64,000 bases of DNA from DATJGS01 sp035494735 (GTDB taxonomy: Bacteria > Eisenbacteria > RBG-16-71-46), in contig DATJGS010000033.1 of assembly GCA_035494735.1 (NCBI GenBank), positions 1 to 64,000 on the forward strand. The letters run 5' to 3'. A program made the translations under genes and the position numbers. Each line of letters starts with the position of its first letter. The stretch's first letter is position 1. This document shows positions 62,998 to 64,000 of this stretch, one piece after another. The notes under the pieces were generated by a model that made no database searches, was not told the DNA's origin, and saw only the letters and a program-made list of their open reading frames with translations.

Positions 62998-64000
62998 TCT
63001 GGCCGCGCGCGGCGCTGCTGTCGCTGTCCGACAAGGACGGTTCGGCGGAGTTCGCGCGCGCGCTCGCCGAGCGCGGCACGCGCATCCTCGCTTCGGGCGG
63101 CACCGCCGCGCACCTGAGGGCCGCGGGCGTCGAGGTCACGGCGGTCGAGACCTGGACGGGGTTCCCGGAAGTCCTGGGGGGGCGCGTGAAGACGCTGCAC
63201 CCGCACGTTCACGCGCCGATCCTGGCGCGGCGCGAGGAAGCCGGCGATCTCAAAGTGCTGGCCGACCTCGGCCTCGAACCGATCGACCTGGTCGCCGTCA
63301 CGCTGTATCCGTTCGAACAGCGCGCGGGCTCGCTCGACGAGGCGGGGGCGGTGGAGGAGATCGACATCGGCGGCGTCGCGCTGTTGCGCGCGGCGGCCAA
63401 GAACTTCGCGGACGTGATCGCGCTGCACGCGCCCCGCCAGTACGTGGCCGCGCTCGAGGCGTTGCGGCGCGGCGGGCCGACGCGTGAGGAACGGCGCGCG
63501 CTCGCGCTCGAAGTGTTCGCGCGGACCAGCCGCTACGACGCCACGATCGCTGCCGACCTCGCGCGCCGCGGCGCGCGGCCCGAAGACGGGGAAGAGGGAC
63601 CGGACGAGCCGCCGGCGACGCACGTGATCGCGCTCGAGCGCGTGCGCTCGCTGCGCTACGGGGAGAATCCGCATCAGCCGGCCGCGCTCTACGCGCGCGC
63701 CGGGGATCCGGCGGCACTTCATGCGTTACATGAGGGCAAGGAGCTCTCCTACAACAACCTGCTCGATCTGGAAGCCGCGGTCTCGCTGGTGTGGCGCTTC
63801 TGGGCCCCGGCCTGCGTGATCGTCAAGCACAACCAGCCGTGCGGCGCGGCCAGTGCCGCGTCGCCGGCCGAGGCGTACGCCGCGGCGCTGCGCTCCGACG
63901 AGCAGTCGGCGTACGGCGGCATCGTCGCGTTCAACCGCGCGCTGGACGCCGAGACGGCGCACGCGCTGACCCGCCAGTTCGTCGAGTGCGTCGCGGCGCC
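62994..64000 (+). CDS. purH: Bifunctional AICAR transformylase / IMP cyclohydrolase (3' end beyond window)
   Basis: N-terminal 335 residues of PurH, which performs the last two steps to IMP. The MGS-like cyclohydrolase domain starts ALLSLSDKDGSAEFARALAE and includes GGRVKTLHPHVHAPILARR, LVAVTLYPFEQ and EIDIGGVALLRAAAKNF. The transformylase domain begins with LRYGENPHQPAALYARAG, then KELSYNNLLDLEAA and VIVKHNQPCGAASA. The gene is cut by the end of the window. ATG overlaps the purC stop. Confidence 0.96.

Overview
The window is high-GC bacterial DNA with densely packed genes. Many junctions are 4-base start/stop overlaps (ATGA, GTGA or TTGA). At least four large exported proteins (start 1308 on the minus strand; 15387, 20821 and 28374 on the plus strand) end in the same FlgD-like beta-sandwich of about 85 residues, the type used as a C-terminal sorting domain in the FCB group. 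A PorV/UPF0164-type outer-membrane protein is at 49118-50233. With the tandem glgC genes and the NHL/PEGA/metallopeptidase proteins, this suggests a diderm of the wider FCB group, perhaps a Candidatus Eisenbacteria-like lineage. That assignment is an inference; no rRNA is present.

Layout. 34-11175, all minus strand: an exported FlgD-domain protein, a PrsW protease coupled to a peptidase-MA/beta-propeller protein, a protein built from 25 nine-residue repeats, an ECF sigma/anti-sigma pair, an RsbW/RsbV-type partner-switch pair behind a LolA-like exported protein, and a coiled-coil membrane protein. 11444-15077: an oligopeptide ABC importer (binding lipoprotein and two permeases, no ATPases). 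15387-18364: an arylsulfotransferase-type exported protein and a membrane protein whose 3' end runs into a tRNA fragment.

18335-27713 is the standout region. It is a lower-GC island ending at an intact tRNA-Leu(CAA) gene (27625-27713, minus strand). A 59-bp copy of the 3' part of that tRNA lies inside the island at 19488-19546, and a shorter copy marks its left edge at 18335-18365. The sequences beside these copies resemble each other at both ends, so the island looks like two related units inserted one after the other at the same tRNA: about 1.2 kb with one gene, and about 8.1 kb with six. No integrase gene is visible. Cargo includes a 1397-residue metzincin/dockerin exported protein, a P-loop kinase, a DUF6338-like membrane protein with a small proline-rich partner, and two distantly similar exported proteins, one at the start of each unit.

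27886-34879 returns to host-like DNA: a small exported protein coupled to a triple-repeat FlgD-domain protein, an NHL-repeat protein, a GT-C-like membrane protein and a fusion protein. Then tRNA-Ala(GGC), a thioredoxin-fold protein coupled to CstA, and an HD-GYP protein coupled to a PilB-type ATPase whose N-terminus carries a c-di-GMP-binding MshEN motif. A GAF-GAF-SpoIIE phosphatase follows. 42659-48299 is a chain of overlapping genes: M50 protease, trpS, scpA, scpB and an RluB-type pseudouridine synthase with a 500-residue Arg/Gly/Pro repeat tail. The rest holds PorV-like, two glgC genes, an MltD-like transglycosylase, a PEGA protein, comEC and the purine genes purN, purC and purH (truncated by the window end), with a HAD phosphatase among them.

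Promoters share a visible pattern: TTGAC(A/C/G), 17-18 bases, then TAGnnT. Several strong GC hairpins with T-rich tails separate the transcription units.
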